Source: Adiantum capillus-veneris (Eukaryota; Streptophyta; Polypodiopsida; Polypodiales; Pteridaceae). From it: a stretch of 64,000 nucleotides of DNA. The notes below the pieces were generated by a model. That model was not told the origin of the DNA. It worked only from the letters and a program-made list of their open reading frames with translations, and ran no database searches. A program made the position numbers and the translations under genes. How positions within the stretch are numbered: the stretch's first letter is position 1; every line of letters starts with the position of its first letter. Below, one piece after another: positions 46,511 to 58,679 of this stretch. The stretch lies in contig CM043953.1 of assembly GCA_014529385.2 (NCBI GenBank), positions 92,122,842-92,186,841 on the forward strand. Direction: 5' to 3'.

Positions 46511-47310
46511 TCATATGTTAGATAATTTTCCCTTTCGACTTGGCAAGTGTGAATTCATCCTTGCATCCTCCTCGTCTGACCACATGGGAGGCATTGAAGG
46601 ATCAACTTGTGTCAAATACTCTGAGATGTAAACAAATTCCTCTTGTACGATCCACCCTTTAAACACACATGCCTCTGGTTGAGACCGTAGCCGCACAAAA
46701 TCTTTGAGAATCTTTAAAAACCTCTCTAAAAAGAACATCCATCATGCATGCACTACTCCATGTATAGCAATCTCCTCCACCAAGTGAGCCAAGAGGTGGA
46801 TTTGACTAAGAAGGATTGATTGAGAAAATGCATCCTCAATGGCATACATAGTTTTCGTTGCAAGTGTTTGAGTTGCAGGGATAGCATCAATTTCAATTTC
46901 CTTAGAGCTCACATATCTACAAGAAAAACGCACAAGAATACTCTAAGTGCTAGTTGAGGTCATTGTGTACATAAAAAAATTATAGTTGAGTGGAGTCTTG
47001 TGGTGTACCTTACTAGCTCTCCAAGTTAAAATATAGTATCCGTGACTTTCTTGTCCCGACATATACACATACTCACCAACAAAATGAACTACAATATAAA
47101 TTAGAGGAAGGGAAATTGAGAGAAAGTCATACACACAGAGCATTTATGTCCTAAAAGACAAACAATAGAGAGAATCGAGAAAGGGACATTACCTGAAGCA
47201 TCTTGTGCCAATCAGGGGACTTCAACCCATACAATTTAACGATTTGACCTTTCTTCACTTTGTGAAAGCTCCCTTTAGCGTCCTCATGTATCATGTTGGT
47301 GTGCAAATAT
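46511..47310 (-). pseudogene. CACTA transposase (TNP2, DUF4218-type) relic
   Basis: Minus-strand pieces in order: GQIVKLYGLKSPDWHKMLQ (about 47250-47193), where the family has 'GLKSHDCHVLMQ', followed by a GT that could be a splice donor; non-coding DNA; then TMYAIEDAF (about 46850), HLLAHLVEEIAIHGVVHA (46796-46745), a TGA at 46742-46744, and WMFFLERFLKILKDFVRLRS (46741-46682) to GWIVQEEFVYISEYL. This is the 'HL.VHL..E....GPVH.RWMYPFERFL..LK.YVRN...PEGSIAEGY..EE' signature of CACTA TNP2 proteins. The TGA replaces the Arg of 'H(A/Y)RWM'. Only this C-terminal part remains. No CACTA termini were found around it. Confidence 0.8.
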
Positions 47311-47538
47311 GTGTCCAAAAAAATAAACAGTTAATTTGAGAAATTATTGTCAATTACATATTTCATTGAAAAAAGAGAAATGACTAAAAATTCAAAGAGA
47401 ATAAAGTGCAATGAGTGCTACAATTTTTTTAAAATAAAGTGTAATCAATACTTTTACTAAATGGTTTAATTTTTTGCAAATGATACAAAAAGATTAAAAA
47501 CGTATATAAAAAACATCTAAAATTCCTAAAATAAAACT

Positions 47539-47660
47539 ACTCTAATTATTTAAGTACATGTTTGTGTATTCAATAGGATAAATTAAATAGTACTCTAATT
47601 ATTTAAGTACATGTTTGTGTATTCAATAGTACATGTTTGTGTATTCAATAGGATAAATTA
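47539..47660. repeat. Short nested tandem repeats
   Basis: ACTCTAATTATTTAAGTACATG with TTTGTGTATTCAATA occurs twice, and the second half once more. A small A/T-rich minisatellite without coding signal. Confidence 0.85.
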
Positions 47661-47911
47661 AACAAAAGAAAAGAATCATAAAAAAAATCAAAAGGCTAAA
47701 AATGACATTATGTCTATCTAAGGGATGAGGGGGTGGTTTGTACCCCCCCTCCCCCTTCTTCTGCTACCTTGGATACGTTTGTATCGGTTTGAAATGATGT
47801 TACACATTAATAGATGCGGTAATCACTTGTGCCTAAAAAAGAAAGAAGGGTAGACTATTCCGTGTATTTGCGGGATACTCTGCCCTCTTCTTCTCTGCCA
47901 TCGCACCTGCA

Positions 47912-49550
47912 CAAAGACTAATCCTCCCTACTCCACCTCCTACACCTTCTACCACTGTCTCCGTTGTCCATCTTTCCCCTCCTTCTCCCCCCCCCCCCCC
48001 CCCCCCACCCCCCTCACACACACACACACACATTCTTGTTAGTAATCAGGTAATGCATAGCACTCAAGGGTGCCCAGGGTTTTGGAACATGAAAAAGGGA
48101 ACTACGGACACACACACACACATTCTTGTTAGTAATCAGGTAATGCATAGCACTCAAGGGTGCCCAGGGTTTTGGAACATGAAAAAGGGAACTACGGACA
48201 CACACACACACACATACAAACATAGTCAAAATAGATACTTTTGTACCAACCCATACACACACATGTGCACAATTACTTCATAATTAAGCATTCTATAGGG
48301 ACATGAAAATCCTGGAGATGAAGGGTTTATATTGATCAAAAGTAAATACACTTATACACCCCATAGAGTGATATATATTAAAAAAAAAAACCCCACATAT
48401 TTATGATTTTATAACTAATAAAGGGGTTTCATGAAATGCAGACTACAATATCTCTTGGTATAGATTGAATGGAGTGCAATATCACAAAATGAGAAGACGA
48501 CAATACTTCAACCTTTTTTGAATATAACTCACTATGTATTACACTTTTTGGTTTTTTGTGAGAAGTTGTAATGGTTCTGATTGGAAAACATCATTTTTAA
48601 TGTAAATTTTGGGTTCTTTATGGAATAATGGAATTACATCAACAGACTTGTTGGATCCCGTCTCTCACTCGATTGGGATATGGTATTGATAAAGACATCC
48701 CTATCCCTCCCCTTGGCACACAATGTATTCTCTCCTTCTTTAAAGGACTTGAACTTCATAAGAAACTCTTACATTTTGAAAAACATGGAGTAACTTCACA
48801 ATCACTTTGAGCCTTAAACAATGCATCTACAAATGATTGGTTATCTCTTCTCATCCTATCAAGAAAAGAGAAAGACAAACTATCAGAAGCATTCTCCTTA
48901 TTTCTTTCTAAGTTCCTGATCATTGATGCACAAGACTATGCTTGCTTAGACATTGATTAAGACATAGGAAACCCTTGTCCCTAGAGGACCCCTTTACTAT
49001 ATATCCATTGGATATCATAAAAGATAAGCTACCATACCCCAATATTTCTTTTATCCATGCAGCTTGTAATCGACCTAAACATATGGCATGCAAAGTGTAC
49101 GTATCATAAGTCCTCCCTATTTTATACAATGCATCACACATTTCTTATGCGGCTATAGATTTGGGTAAACTTATCGACATGTTTGTATCAAATGGATTTA
49201 GGTGGGAAAGAATTATTACCTGCATTACACAATTTATGGAATCCAATCAGTTTCCTGTAATTAGGTATGATATTAGTACTCTTGTTTATAGATTTGGTAG
49301 GGGATAGGTCCACTTGGTGGCCTATTCTCCACCAAGTGTACCTTTCCGCAGGCACACACTTGGTCACATCATCTGACCATGATAGCATCTGGAGGGGTTC
49401 TGATTGTGACCTGAATCACTATATCTAGCTAAAAACTATGACATCCAACTATATGCACTAAATATTTAACTTGAGTTGTTGCCTTAGGGGTTTATCTTAT
49501 GCTTTACTGTACACCTCTCATAACGATTAGGTGGCTAAAAGGAGCTATGC
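47912..49550 (+). pseudogene. Penelope-like element, copy 2 (internally deleted)
   Basis: Collinear with copy 1. It starts in CCTAATCC-type DNA, with a 90-bp tandem duplication at 48031-48210, and has the frame from 48628 (LGYGIDKDIPIPPLGTQC). The same jump occurs to the RT end: KLPYPNISFIHAA (about 49030), then LGKLIDMFVSNGFRWERII (49170-49220) and RYDISTLVYRFGRG. Compared with copy 1, 100-odd bases around 34400-34510 are missing. The (AC)n insertion seen in copy 1 at 34858 is absent. Frames are broken. Confidence 0.6.
48031..48210. repeat. 90-bp tandem duplication in PLE copy 2
   Basis: Two near-identical 90-base units (48031-48120, 48121-48210), each with CATTCTTGTTAGTAATCAGG and ending in (CA)n. 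Copies 1 and 3 have one unit. Confidence 0.95.
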
Positions 49551-51257
49551 ACCGTAAATAATTATATTTCACCCTAGAATTTTTTTGGTTACCTTATTGC
49601 ATTCGACCATGTTAACTAATTCTAGCTACTCTCACATTTGAACTCAACCTATTAGAAGTACTAATTTGAACTTTTTGTACAGCTAATGTTTTACCTACTT
49701 AACACACATTTTGGTAGTTGGCTACGGCTAGGAGACTACTGCTGCATGAGTACTTGTGATTACAAGTGGATTATTCTAAGCATAAGGGAGTCCACCTTAA
49801 GATTGACATCGCCGCATAGGTTAAGTAGGTATGGACCCTTGATACTAGCTTACACTCCTGTCTTGATAAGCTTGGTTGAGTAATGAACCACAAAAAAGGC
49901 GTGGCTCAGTGGGAGCAGTCCCTTAAAGGACTTATCTCATTAAAATTAAATGATGGGTCTCCTTCCCATTTTTTCTCCTCCTGGCATAAATTGGTGCATG
50001 GGTATAACACTCAAAAAAACCTGACAACACTGGTTTCCCCTATTTCTCTTGAAGGGTTCATGACAAAAACCTCCCTTGCTGGTAACGAGGACTGATGATT
50101 GGGCGGCTCGATGCAGTAGGTAGCATATCACTTTGATTATAGAATCCTCTTTCCTCTTGATGGGATATCTCACAGTGATGAGCATACCAGGTTTGGCCTT
50201 ACCTATCATGTTTCAGTACAACCACAGTAGCTGTCGTGCCTTGTGCTGCTCCCTAGCAATCAACTACTCATGTATAAAGGTGAGGGGCTCCTCTCCCCTA
50301 ACTTAGGCTTGGGTTCTTTCTGTCTTTTGCTTTGTTGCAAAATAGATAAGGTAATTCTGGTCTAGTTCGTGAACATCGATTTTGCTGTGTTATCCTTTGC
50401 TTGGCTATGAAACTCCCCGGATACTATGGAGGGTATTTTGGAATGCTTCTGCTCCACAGGTTCTCAAACTTCACTCAAATTTCAGCTTCTAGAAAATTTC
50501 TAATGTTGAGCCACTTTGGTTTTTAAGGATTTTTTGGATGATGGCTTTAATACTTTTTGCCATGATTAATCTGCAATATGATATTTTTTCCTTGATAAAC
50601 TATGGAATAAGGTGGGATTCATGCACACTTCCTTGGGCTAGATGTTTTATTTCTTTGTGGCTTGAGGAGTTATGGTTTTATTGAAAAACTCTGAGAATAT
50701 CTCTTTTATATTCCACGGAGCTCTACTTACCTCGTCTATATGGTATAACATGAGTAAAATTTCAACTAACTTATGGCTTAAGCACAAAACAAGTGGAATT
50801 TTTTATGATTAGCATTAATCCTCGGGCTAAATTTGACTTTATTCTGGTTGGTTGGACTTATGAACTGCTCACTGTGCTTGAGAATTTGCTATCTAATTTT
50901 TTTTTTCTCAATGATGGATCACTATGGCACAAAATACGGGTGAAATGAGTGTAACTGTAGAGTACTATCTCCACCTTTTGTGGCTCGGACAGATACTTCC
51001 CTAGGCAATTAAACCAACTGCTACCGATGAAGATTTTGTTATGGTACTTAGTGTGTGATGATGGATAAACATGCCTATTGCAGTTTAGGAAATTACTCAT
51101 TAACCTCGGGTTCTTGATAGCTGGCCTAAGTCCGGGTTTTGGTAACCATATTCTTCCTCGCTAAGGGTCTCAAGGGTCATCAAGTATTATCATGCTCGCT
51201 GTGATTTGAGTTATATATAGCAGGTTTTCTTTGCTAGATATATATTGATAAGAGATC
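49551..51257. other. 1.7 kb without recognised gene
   Basis: No conserved motif or long frame. It is not matched elsewhere in the window by eye, and lies between two PLE copies. Base composition is more balanced than in the surrounding A/T-rich DNA. Confidence 0.5.
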
Positions 51258-51448
51258 TGGTAATGCATAGCACTCAAGGGTGACCAAGGTTTTGGAACAT
51301 GAAAAAAAGGAAACACACACACACACACACACACACAATCAAATTAGATACTTGTGTACCAACCCATACACACACATGTGCATAGTTACTTCATAATTAA
51401 GCATTGTATAGGGACATTAAAATCCTGGAGATGAAGGGTTTATATTGA
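51258..51448 (+). repeat. Penelope-like element, copy 3, left non-coding fragment
   Basis: Same sequence as 33549-33740 and 48140-48332 (GGTAATGCATAGCACTCAAG ... GATGAAGGGTTTATATTGA). It is cut at 51448 by the solo LTR and continues at 53039. Confidence 0.88.
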
Positions 51449-53038
51449 TGTCATAATAATCAATATCTAATTCTCCTAAATGATTTTCTCATATTAAACT
51501 GATCATTTAATGTGGGGAAGTGCCAAGGGAGAAAAAGCTAGAATATTGGTTAAGTTAGCAGACCGGCCACAGTAGGGATCCAAAGGAGGGAAAATAGGGA
51601 TCCAAAGGGGGGGCCATCTGCAAAAGAGCCATGTGAAACAACGGGCTAAAAAGACCCTAAGGTTCAGCCCATTAAGACTTCCAAAATGCTAAGGTTCCAA
51701 AATTCAAAGGTTGTGTCCAAAGGTCAACCTTAGGGAAAATTGGATGCTTAGTGTGTGCCCAAAAAGTCTTTCTACATCCCTACATGGGAGGGGGCGAGCC
51801 CCAAAGCTAGGGGATGAGAGAGAAAGCCACACACACACACACAGGCTCCCTTTACACAAAGGGAATGAGGGACACATGTCAGCTCCCTAGGCCAGATGCC
51901 CACAAGGTATGCCCAATTCCTATTGGAAGACCCTTGAAGTGGACCAATGAGAATTAGGCTAGAGTAAATCTAGTTTAATTAATTTAAAAACATTTAATAA
52001 AAGAAACCAATAAGAATTAAGTGTCCTAGAAGACTATTGGGCAGTCTCCCAAGGGGTCCAATGAGCATTCAGGAGCCCCATGGCTTGCCTGATTCCTATT
52101 GGCCAGGAGGCAAAGGGGTCCAATGAGAGTTTAGTTTAATTATTTAATTATCTAAAGCTCTCACAAAAGGGGAAAGGGGGACACATGTCAGAAGGCTATC
52201 ACTTATGCTGCTTAATCCCTATTGGCTTGACCTGGGGAGGTCCAATGAGGCAAAAGCCAGACTAACTTAGCAGCTAGGGCTCGCCCAAGAGAGAGAGGGG
52301 GCTGATTTTTGCTTGGCATTGACACACACACTCTCACACTTGACCATGTGTGAAGGGAAAATACTCTATCTCCTCCCAAGCTTTAATGGAGAGCTCATCA
52401 CCTACTCCAAGCTTGTGAGATAGAAGCCTACATCAACACTCTCTTGGCATGTGGATGCAAATCCAACCAAGAGCCAAGCTTCAATGCATGCTCATCTTCT
52501 CTACCAAGCTAATTACTAAGCTAAGCTATGCTAATATGAGTGATTATGTGAGGAGATGTATTTCTTTCTCGTAAGATACTTCTTTTTCCTCTCAATCTAC
52601 TCTCATACCCTGCTAGCTCTCACCATCTTCGAAGGTGTGTGAGGTCTTGGGTCTGAGAACGGGGATAATTCAAGTTGTGCTTGATTAAGTGTTTTGCTTG
52701 GTGTATGAAGCTTCCATCTTCATTACACTAGCTCGTCTTGAAGGAACACAAAGAATTGTATTGTACAATGTCTCTCTTGATGGGAGAAACCATAATACAA
52801 AGCCTTTTGGAGGGGGGACCGGCTCCATGCAAATCCGGTCCTCAACTGTTGTCAATAGCTTAATTGCTCTCTCTTTTGAAAGTATTGTCGATGCTATCTA
52901 ACTAGGTGTTATGCTTTTTGTTGCTCTCTCCACCCAAGCACTCTTGTAATTCTCATTAGGAATCAACTCTAATGAAATGCTCACTATGTTCATGCTAATT
53001 TCTGCTACACATAAGATTATAGGCCATTAAATGTTACA
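51449..53038 (+). mobile_element. Solo long terminal repeat, copy C
   Basis: Starts TGTCATAATAATCAATATC and ends CATTAAATGTTACA. It is flanked by TTGA on both sides (51445-51448, 53039-53042), or ATTGA if the last A of the LTR is counted in the target. The PLE copies at 33.7 and 48.3 kb read straight through (TTTATATTGATCAAA), showing the empty site. No internal gypsy sequence adjoins, so this is a solo LTR left by recombination between the two LTRs of a full element. It carries a short (AC)n at about 51830. Confidence 0.92.
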
Positions 53039-53147
53039 TTGATCAAACATAAAAACACCTATACAGCCCTTACACTGTTATGTATTTTTGAAAAAAAACC
53101 CACAAATTTACAATTTTCTAAGTAATAAATGGAGACTACAACATCTC
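53039..53147 (+). repeat. Penelope-like element, copy 3, middle fragment
   Basis: TTGATCAAACATAAAAACACC to ACTACAACATCTC matches 33737-33860 with a 25-base deletion. It resumes at 54477 after the CACTA-like insertion and continues to about 54652. Confidence 0.85.
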
Positions 53148-53151
53148 TTAG

Positions 53152-54472
53152 CACTAGGTTGGTAACCTAACAGGACATAAAAGTGTCCTTTCAGGGTTTT
53201 GAAATAAACCTCCAAAACCATAGTAGATCCACTCATTTTGTAAAATCCTTTCATGAGGTTATAGTTCAAGGCCTACTACACATTGAAAAAATAAGAGACT
53301 TGTAAAATTTATCATCTTTTGGTCATACCGAGCCTCCAAAGTTGATGGACCAGTACATTTTCATCAAAATAGTCATTTCTTACGTTTTTTTGTTTAAAAA
53401 TAAGATTAGGGATTTTTGTAGGACTTGATATAAATTCCCTAGTTAACTTCAATGGGTTGGTGATCAGAATATATGATTGCTTCTCACTCACTATTTTTTG
53501 TTTTGCCAAAAGAAATAGGTACAAAAAAGTTGAATTTTTACCATTCTGCAAACCTATCATCAAAGTTTCTATAGCCACGCTGAATACAAATAATATATGC
53601 ATGTTTTCTTAGTTCCCTATTGTCCTTTAGGTTCATAAGGATCCATGGAGCATGTCAAAAGAATAATACATCTCTTACCAAGGGGAATCTTGGGGACAAA
53701 GATGAAGTGCTAAATACAACAAATATGAAAAAACTGGGTTCAACATTATGAGTTGTAGAATCCCATAGAAACTATTGAATATCTAGCCAAATTTGATCCT
53801 TATGACTAGATATGGTTACTACCTACAAAATGCATATAGTTGTCACAAGAAACTAGCAATATTGAAAAAGCTATACTTGATATACTAGAATGTTTCGTTT
53901 TCTTCTATAATAGAAAAAATCAACCATCGTTGTGTACTATGCAAAATAGGGTATTAGGTGCCCCAAAACTCAAGGAATATTAGCTTTATGTTACAATATG
54001 GGACATAGAAAATCAAAACTACATTTGGATATCATGAAAGCCACCAAAAAAATCATAGAAGAGCTAAAATTGACTAAAACACAGGATTTGACAATTTTTG
54101 TAATTTGGTCATAACTTACAACTTTAACATTTATTTCTCCCTAGAAGCATCAGGACATGTTGAGGACTACTAAAGATAGTTCTCTAGCATTATAGACCTC
54201 ACAAACATGAATTCTAGAGTGGTATAGTTGCAAAAAATTGAAAAAAGTCAAAAACAGGACCCGTTTTTTCACACAGTTTAGGTTGTGAAATGTTGTGCAA
54301 GGACAAGATTAAAGATGGAATTGATATTCCGAAAAAATGTCAAGTTTTTTTCAACTCATGAGACAACTTTCTAGATAGATAGCACCTCAAAATCCATTTT
54401 GAAACTCTTCACATAATTCAAAGAAAATGGTCACTTAACAGGACATAAAAGTGTCCCATTACCAACCTAGTG
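53152..54472. mobile_element. 1321-bp CACTA-like non-autonomous element
   Basis: The ends CACTAGGTTGGTAAC...TTACCAACCTAGTG are inverted repeats. Just inside each lies GGACATAAAAGTGTCC, itself an imperfect palindrome, giving about 38 bases of near-matching termini. TTAG stands on both sides (53148-53151, 54473-54476). The PLE copies at 33.86 and 48.45 kb lack the insert (CATCTCTTGGTATAGATTG). CACTA elements usually duplicate 3 bases; here 4 match. The interior is A/T-rich with a 96-codon minus-strand frame that I do not recognise and no transposase. Confidence 0.82.
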
Positions 54473-54652
54473 TTAGTATATATTGACATCACAAAATGAC
54501 TAGAAGACGACAATACTTCAACCTTTTTTTGAATATAACTAACCATGTAATACACTTCTTGGTTTTTTGTAAGAAGTTGTAATGGTTTTGATTGGAAAAC
54601 ATCAATTTTTTTAATAAATTTTGGGTTCTTTATGGAATAATGGAATTACACA

Positions 54653-55052
54653 AAGAGTGGTTTGAAAACCATGTGGCTTTTTGAGAGAAGTTGTAATGGA
54701 AAATGTCAATTTTTTTAGTGGGTTCTTTATGAAATAATGGAACAGGGAGAGTGGTCTCATAGCCATGTGAGGTTTAAGTAAAATTGTGCAAGCTAATGAA
54801 AAAATATGATTTAGATTTTACAGAAAAAAATTGAAACCAAAAATAGATTGGGGGGATGGTCCCTTACCCACGGTGGCTTATGGTACAGCTAATGAACCAA
54901 AAAAGGTGAGTTATGGCGTCGCATATGGCTCGAGGCTTTAAAAGCGAAAGGTCTCCAGGCAATGAAGCTCACTAAGTTATGTGCTATCACTAAGCAGCGC
55001 AAGAGCATCACATCACTCCGAGCCTCTAACCCACCAAGGCCATCATACGATC

Positions 55053-55102
<50 letters not shown>

Positions 55103-56385
55103 ACACAATCATTGAGCTGAGCTGTAAAGAGGCAATAGCGTAGGTAATAACCGCAGACATATTACACCTAAACACCCACACAAGCAACATTCAGAAGCAG
55201 TCCCAAACATCAAAAACCATCTCTGACGCAGTTGGTAACTCTTTTCAAAAGCGCACTAGCAATACCAAGTGAAACGATGGCCATGGAAGCAAACCTTCAG
55301 GCGCAATTTGAGTTTTTTTTGAAAAAAAAAAGAAGAACTCAATCTCCCTGTGTGTATAAGCTTCAGAGATAGTTTCGTTTATTGAATCGGTAACAATAGG
55401 CCATAAACGACTTTGCATTTTACAACTGTATGGCCCCTTTTGATAGGACTTTAACCAAAATGTTTGTTTAATAAGAAAGAGAAATTCTTTGAGAAAGAGA
55501 TTTTTTATAAAAAAAGATAGACTCATTGTCCGATGGGTAAGCGTTATAACAAAACTTGGACAAAATGCATAGCTTTATTCTTCTAATTTGCATACAATGG
55601 AATGCCTTTTTGGATCTTGTCACATGGATAACAGGATTTTTTAATGAGACAAATTGATTTAGGTAATGTGTTCTATGGAAAGTATAGTGGTAGTAATCCT
55701 TTTTACCATAATGTGGTTTGTAACAAGCTTTTAAGAAGATAATCATCATAAAGAATTTTTTGGATAGGATAGTGAAACGGAGCAAAAAATAAATAAAAAC
55801 CACGAGGACCGTAACACTAAGAACTTGTTGCTAAAGAAGAAATTTAATACCAACCTAGTTGAACAGAAAGGCGAATAATTTGTATATCGTAAAACAAGAA
55901 TATTGACTGACTGCTCGAATGAGGATTACCCAGGACCCGTACAAGATGCAAGTGATTAGAGAAAAGCTTAAGGCTACATAGAATGGTTTAAAGAAAACCA
56001 AACCAAAGGTGGTTCCGGATGCTATTGTTAAACCTTGTAAACCAATAAGGCTTCTCAAAGATAGTAGCAAACCATACATACATAGAGTAGCAAAGGAGAA
56101 TGTGGAATATTATACAATGGGGGGATGAGTGGGGTTTTCGGGATGTGACAACAATAACAAGCAGTGGGGGCTGCTTGGATATCTATCACACATTATGTAC
56201 AAGCTAGTTCTAATTAAATTGTATTGATGGTTGGGTGGCAGGTAAAGGTCCCCACTTTCATCTAGAAGAGTCATTGTTTATTCTCCTCATCCATGGCTTA
56301 TCTACTCTTGGTCGGGTAGCTATCATATACTAGAACGTCTTAGAATTGTCAAACTTTTAAGGTTTTAATGAAGTTTTTTGACATA
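54653..56385. other. 1.7-kb insertion in PLE copy 3, unassigned
   Basis: The PLE sequence stops at GGAATTACA (54652) and resumes at GCAAGCTTGTTGGATC (56386). The first 120 bases are a degraded second copy of the preceding PLE DNA (GAGAAGTTGTAATGG..AAATGTCAATTTTT). An (AC)n tract is at 55058-55100. No coding signal, inverted ends or site duplication were found. Confidence 0.5.
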
Positions 56386-58665
56386 AGCAAGCTTGTTGGA
56401 TCTCGTCTCTCACTCGGTTGGGATATGGTATTGATAAAGACCTCCCTATCCCTCCCCTTGGCACACAATATGTTTTCTCCTACTTTAAAGGATTTGAATT
56501 CTATTAGAAACTCTTAGATTTTGAAAAGCATGGAGTAATTTCACAATCACTTTCAGCCTTAAACACTGCATCTATGAATGATTCGCTATCTCTTCTCATC
56601 CTAGTAAGAAAAGATAAAGACAAACTTAGATTAGAAGCCTTCTCCTTATTTCTTTCCAATTTACTGATCATTGATGCACAAGGCTGTGTTAACTTAGATT
56701 TTTATTTCTCATCATTGCCTACCATTGTAAATAAGCACTTTTTCATCAATCGTATCCCTGCAGTCCACATCAAAATCAAACATCCACAAAGGGTCATAAA
56801 CCCACTTCTCGATTTTGATCCACAAGAGGAGGATGAGAAAGAATCCTTAAACCGCTTCGATGATTCTAATAACCTGTCTTCTGAAAGATCTATATCTAAC
56901 TGTTTTAAGAAGTGATTCCTTTGTTACCCCCTAGACAAGTTGAATTGGATGCAATTCGACTTGAACACAAATTATGGGATTGTGAGGTACTAAATCATGT
57001 ACACCTTTCACAATTTCTTCTTTAGCCCTTCTCTGTAGCATTCCTAATGAAATTGTGGAACAATGCAAAACTCTAGCACTACATTCTAAACATCTCTTGT
57101 CTCAAGATGTTTTATTCAAGCTTAAACAAATCAAGCTATCAAATGTGGATAGTAAGAAATGTTCAAGCAATGCTATCATTGCTCACACAAAAGGACTCTC
57201 TCTTATGGACTAAGCAAAGGATCAGAAAAGGTTTTTGAAGAATTCTTGGAACTCCTACAAGCCCTTCCTCAAGTGCCAATGCAAAAGAACTCACCCAAAC
57301 TCGACTTGTTCATCATCAATCATATGGTTTGACCAGTTCCTCTCGTATGTTTTTGAGAATCTACCAAGGGTTTTTCAATTCTCATCTAGACCAACACAAG
57401 TATATGGCTTTATTGCATGGGTAGCATCTTTCCCTATGGATTTAAGCCATGCAATAATAGTATATTATGACTTTCATGAGCATATGCTAGAAGTTGCTAA
57501 AGGTTTAGTGTTATATACACCTGGTACCCCACTATTGCAAAAAATTTATAACACCCCCATCTCCAACACCATTGAAACACTTCTCAAACCACCAAAGGGA
57601 ATGAAAGGAGCAGTTAAAGAAGATCACAAATATGCCAAGCAGTATGGCTTCAACCAATAAGAAACCAAGACAATTCAGAGGATCAGAAGATTATGGAGAC
57701 GCTCCAGAGACTTTGGAATACAATACATGAGATGTAATGGTACGCTCACTTACCATAAAAATCAATGGTCTGTTTTAGTTAAATTGTAAGAATAAACCCA
57801 AAGGAAGATTTATTCATCTCTTGTTTTGTAATAAATTCATGGAATTTGTTGAACCAAAAACCTTTGTTCAAAAGATGATGAATGAATTCCCAAAAACAAA
57901 AACTAGGCCAATCTAGACATATGTTTTGGCTCAAGGTATACAAGAAACCTCAGTCGGACACTGTACAAACCAACTTCTGTCTTTTTTGAACCATTTGATC
58001 ACAATCAAGAATGTGGTTGCCTTACTCATAAAAGGTTTGCAGGATTTCTTGTAAATTTGGAACCCTTTATTAACCATGTAGTCATCAAGATCCTAGTTTT
58101 ACCAGACATCCCCTGTTTAGAGAACTTATCATGAAAGGTCTTAATCATATCCTCATGTCCCTATAAATCCTAACCCAGTCATCAAGGAATTTTCTAAAGC
58201 ATGGAAATCACTTTGTTGTATTTTTGGCATGGAAGATAAAAATACACATTATAAGTACATCCGAGAGTGCATTACAAAAAAGTTTAAAAATAAATTTCCA
58301 TCACACAAGCAAAACCAAACCCCTTGGTTCAAAAACACAAATTTAATGAATGAAATTCAATATATTTGAAATTCAATTTTATCTGTGGTCTGGATAAGTC
58401 CGCCCAAACGCGAGTCTTTATCTCTAAATACCTGATTAAAATGGTTGCCAGGAAAAGACTAGACTCCCCTGAATTCACACCAATCGAATGACTGTAAAGA
58501 AAATTTACCACGCTGTTAGTACATATACACAAAAAATTGGAATGGATGAGATCCTCATACAATTTTATCCCATATCTAATGGGGAACTTCAAGATTCACA
58601 AAATGGAGTTGAGATGGATAACCAATGCACATAATTGTATATTCACGCCCACCACGAACTTCTAA
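56386..58665 (+). pseudogene. Penelope-like element, copy 3, coding part with RT core
   Basis: The longest PLE copy. In order: the shared N-terminal block (FSLFLSNLLIIDAQG, about 56640-56685); a 141-codon frame 57235-57660 (VFENLPRVFQF, GMKGAVKEDHKYAKQYGF); a Cys-containing strip ECGCLTHKRFAGFLVNLEPF and NHVV (about 58010-58085), corresponding to the 'C.C....GHVVTGDL' strip that precedes the RT in many PLEs; HPLFRELIMKGLNHILMSL (about 58110-58165); DKSAQTRVFISKYLIKM (58392-58442), matching the PLE 'DK....VF.CKK.Y' box; and NFKIHKMELRWITNAH (58585-58635), matching the 'K.HK.P...R.I' box. It ends within the RT core. Several stops and frameshifts interrupt it. Palm, thumb and endonuclease are absent here. 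Confidence 0.75.
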
Positions 58666-58679
58666 ACCAAGATGCTAAA

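Noticed and set aside
49905-49935. tRNA or SINE A box (TGGCTCAGTGGG)
   Set aside because: The A-box match is perfect, but no B box lies at the expected distance and no cloverleaf can be drawn.
57235-57660. 141-codon frame as a possible host gene
   Set aside because: It lies between the PLE N-terminal block and the PLE RT boxes in the same strand and order, so it is better read as part of the PLE protein.
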